Under the pieces are notes generated by a model. It had not been told where the DNA came from and made no database searches. It saw only the letters and a program-made list of their open reading frames with translations. The position numbers and the translations under genes are program-made. From Streptosporangium nondiastaticum (lineage in GTDB: Bacteria; Actinomycetota; Actinomycetes; Streptomycetales; Streptomycetaceae), in contig NZ_PXWG01000001.1 of assembly GCF_003011965.1 (NCBI RefSeq), positions 62,001 through 126,000 of the forward strand: a DNA stretch of 64,000 nucleotides. Reading direction: 5' to 3'. This document shows, one piece after another, positions 61,831-64,000 of this stretch; positions within the stretch are counted from its first letter, which is position 1, and the number at the start of each line of letters is the position of its first letter.

Positions 61831-62382
61831 TCATGACGGCCGCCCACCGAACTGCCAGTTGTGCACCTCGATGTCGGCGTACCGGTCCAGTGTCAGGACG
61901 GCACGTGCCGCATCCGGGTCCTGCGCCCGGACCAACGCCGCCGTGCCCAGCCAGGTGGCGCCGTCGTCGGACAGCAGCGGCCCGTAGGCGATCAGCTCGT
62001 CCCGGTCGAATGGCAACGCGAGGTCGGCGGCCTGCCCCGTAGCGAGGCCGAGCACGAGGTACCGGTTGCCTCCGGTCCGGCCGCCGGGGAAGTCCCACAT
62101 GGTGCGCCCCAGCGTGTTGCGCCACCGCCGCAGCAGCACGTCTCGGTAGGCACCGGCCTGGTAGTTCGGCTCGTCAAAGGCGAACGCGCGGGCAGCAGCG
62201 GGATCGGGCAGGTTGACGATGTGCACACTTCCGGTGAGCGTGTCGCCGTCGTCGGCGAAGGTCGGCCCCCGGGCGATCATCTCCTCCGCGTACCCGTCCA
62301 TATAGGCCCAATGCTCTTCGAGCAACTCCTCACGCAGCGGCAGGGAGCCGGTCCGGTCGCGGTGATAGCAGAGGAAATCCAT
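61831..62382 (-). CDS. YCII-domain protein (duplicated YCII fold)
   Basis: 183 residues. Both halves look like YCII-related ferredoxin-like domains: the first with LREELLEEHWAYMDGYAEEM and GSVHIVNLPDPAAARAF, the second with LPFDRDELIAYGPLLSDDGA and ARAVLTLDRYADIEVHNWQF. The His/Asp pair of YCII proteins is present (HWAYMDGY, GPTFADDG). Likely a small cytoplasmic enzyme or binding protein; role unknown. Confidence 0.75.
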   Translation of the reverse strand: MDFLCYHRDRTGSLPLREELLEEHWAYMDGYAEEMIARGPTFADDGDTLTGSVHIVNLPDPAAARAFAFDEPNYQAGAYRDVLLRRWRNTLGRTMWDFPGGRTGGNRYLVLGLATGQAADLALPFDRDELIAYGPLLSDDGATWLGTAALVRAQDPDAARAVLTLDRYADIEVHNWQFGGRPS

Positions 62383-62585
62383 GCCCGCAGTGTCCCTTTA
62401 AGGAGGTGACAAGGGCGAGCGGGTTTCACTGCGATGACCGCTCGACGGCCTCATCCGAGGTTAGCCAGGACCGAGACTACTGAGTGTGACTGCCAGATGG
62501 GGAATCGAGCTGGCCGTACGCGGGGATTTTCCACTGGCCGCCGACAGGCAGCATCAATGTCAGACCCTGCAGGCATGCTGTGGCC

Positions 62586-63806
62586 ATGCGGATACTCTTC
62601 CAAGGCGAATTCCACGTGGCCTACGGCCAGATGTACATCGATGGCCGGACCCGTGCCGAGTTGGACGAGGGGCCTGAAGCCGGCCTCCACGACTGTTTCA
62701 TGGGGCAGAAGGCAGGGCTGTGCGGAGCGGCCGTCCCCGGGTACCTGCACCTGTCGACCGGTATGCACACCGGCTCCGTCCCCTTCACCGTCGAACTGCA
62801 TCAGAAGGAGCCGCCTTTGGACTCTGACAACTGGGAGGACATCGTGGAGGCGTCGTTCCGTACAGCTTCCGATGACACGAGCCTGAACGACTGGGACGGA
62901 GGATGGCGGGACCTCGGCCTGCCCTCGGGTACGTACCGGGCTCGCTACCACTGCCGGGGCATGGAGGAGGCCCGGGCCTGCGTGCGCAGTGCCGGTGAGC
63001 CCGTGCTGGACGAGTACCTTCTCCAGTTCTGGCCTGCCATGCCCGAGCCCGACCGTGTCGTGAAGGAGACGACCCGCTCGGCCGCGTACTGGCACGGGTG
63101 GGCGAGCGAACTGCCCCCGGCGCCCACACCTGAGGAACTGGCCGAGACAAGGCGTCTCGCCCGCGAGAGGGAGGAGCGAGAAAGGCAGGAACTGATAGAG
63201 CGTGCTGAGAAGAGGCAATGGGGTGGGCGCCTGCCCAGCGACCGGCTACGGAACGTCGGAGGCAACGTGGCCGGGATGGTGGACCTCGACGTCGCCCTCG
63301 TGCACGCGATCGACGAGGCCGGCCCGGACGTCCAGCGCGCGATAGCCCGCTGGGCCGCACACCAAGCCTGCGACGTGGCCGGGCTCAGCAGCGTGGACTG
63401 GATCGCCCGCGGCCTGGCGGAGCTGGTCCAGGGCGTGTCCTTCACCCCACCGCTGAACGACACACAGCAGTCATGGGATCTCCTCCTTTCCGATCCCCAG
63501 GTTCCCAGCACCACCATCACGCTGCCCCACGGCACCCCTAACGCCTCTCAGCAGGCCATGGCCTTCCCCGCCCTGACCGGGGCGGCAGACCCCGACCCGC
63601 TCCGAGCCGCGCTGGACGCGCTGTACGCTGCCTCCATCGCCTACGAAACCCGGTGGTATGACCTCTTCTCCGAGGTCCGCACCGCGTTCCCGCATACCGC
63701 CCACGCTCCACTGCCACCAGAGGACCACCCTCAGCGCCACGCAGCGGCCGCCAAGGCGAACTGCATCGTGTGGCGGCAGTCTCATGAACCGCCGCACAAG
63801 CACTGA
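62586..63806 (+). CDS. Conserved hypothetical protein with central coiled coil
   Basis: 406 residues. The N-terminal ~165 residues form a beta-rich domain (ILFQGEFHVAYGQMYIDG, HLSTGMHTGSVPFTVELH). A charged coiled coil follows (ETRRLAREREERERQELIER), then a helical C-terminal domain (LVHAIDEAGPDVQRAIARWA). No signal peptide. It resembles unnamed streptomycete accessory-genome proteins; no function can be assigned. Confidence 0.65.
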   Translation: MRILFQGEFHVAYGQMYIDGRTRAELDEGPEAGLHDCFMGQKAGLCGAAVPGYLHLSTGMHTGSVPFTVELHQKEPPLDSDNWEDIVEASFRTASDDTSLNDWDGGWRDLGLPSGTYRARYHCRGMEEARACVRSAGEPVLDEYLLQFWPAMPEPDRVVKETTRSAAYWHGWASELPPAPTPEELAETRRLAREREERERQELIERAEKRQWGGRLPSDRLRNVGGNVAGMVDLDVALVHAIDEAGPDVQRAIARWAAHQACDVAGLSSVDWIARGLAELVQGVSFTPPLNDTQQSWDLLLSDPQVPSTTITLPHGTPNASQQAMAFPALTGAADPDPLRAALDALYAASIAYETRWYDLFSEVRTAFPHTAHAPLPPEDHPQRHAAAAKANCIVWRQSHEPPHKH

Positions 63807-63971
63807 CCCGCGGCCGCGACGCGTCAAAGACAGGCCGCCACGTCGTATGCGCTGCTTGGCGGGTCGTGTTACCCGGCGCGAGGTGAGTGACGGGCGTGGT
63901 CCCGGCTCGGCCGAGGCGGGGAGCGAGCCTCGGGTGCCGTCGCCTCGGCCGGCGTCCGCCGTCGACGAAGC

Positions 63972-64000
63972 TGGTGCCAGTTGTGCCAGTTGCGCCAGCC
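63972..64000. repeat. 9-bp tandem repeat (gccagttgt/c) at the right edge
   Basis: Three copies running off the window. No gene is supported in 63807-64000. Confidence 0.7.

Overview
The window looks like chromosomal DNA from a Streptomyces or a close relative. It has very high G+C, frequent GTG starts, tightly overlapping ATGA/GTGA gene junctions, and typical families: a SARP regulator, HxlR, WYL and MerR regulators, LLM flavoenzymes, a NACHT protein and a CHAT protein. No rRNA, tRNA or CRISPR array was recognised.

Left part (1-24 kb): a four-gene operon pairs a 1048-aa CHAT caspase-like protein with a small Asp/Glu/Ser-repeat protein, a membrane protein and a TPR/SseB-like protein (418-6691). 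Then come small metabolic and regulatory genes, three tandem paralogous small secreted proteins (11645-12677), a ricin-type lectin, and a decayed MarR/MFS pair. An amidase, a reductase, regulators, a P450 and an aldolase/CMD operon facing a MerR regulator complete this part.

Middle (24-37 kb): a LuxR-HTH/SARP regulator diverges from an XRE-NACHT-membrane protein. Next is a compact assembly-line locus: ketosynthase, ACP and methyltransferase on one strand, two free-standing condensation-type acyltransferases on the other. A nonsense-interrupted reductase, a small P-loop kinase and an LLM oxidoreductase follow.

Core discovery (37.5-51.4 kb): two divergent operons encode what reads as a near-complete bacterial steroid (sterol-like triterpenoid) pathway. 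The minus-strand operon has an oxidosqualene cyclase (DCTAE motif, not the squalene-hopene DxDD), a CYP51-like P450, a squalene epoxidase-like flavoprotein and an MMPL/RND exporter. The plus-strand operon has an SDR fused to a canonical CYP51, a Rieske oxygenase, a DHCR24/DWF1-like side-chain reductase and a sterol C24-methyltransferase. Read together: squalene is epoxidised, cyclised, oxidised at C14 and probably C4, alkylated at C24, reduced in the side chain and possibly exported. By motif-anchored alignment the cyclase lacks the His/Tyr pair that guides lanosterol formation (Trp180, Leu480), so its skeleton may not be lanosterol.

Right part (51.4-64 kb): an accessory, decaying region with frameshifted and truncated genes, a split IS5-type transposase flanking an intact SUKH gene, and IS21-like terminal repeats. 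Intact genes here include an M14 carboxypeptidase with a small partner, a YCII protein and several conserved hypotheticals. Short tandem repeats with unit lengths mostly divisible by three occur throughout the window, often in frame inside linkers of unrelated proteins.
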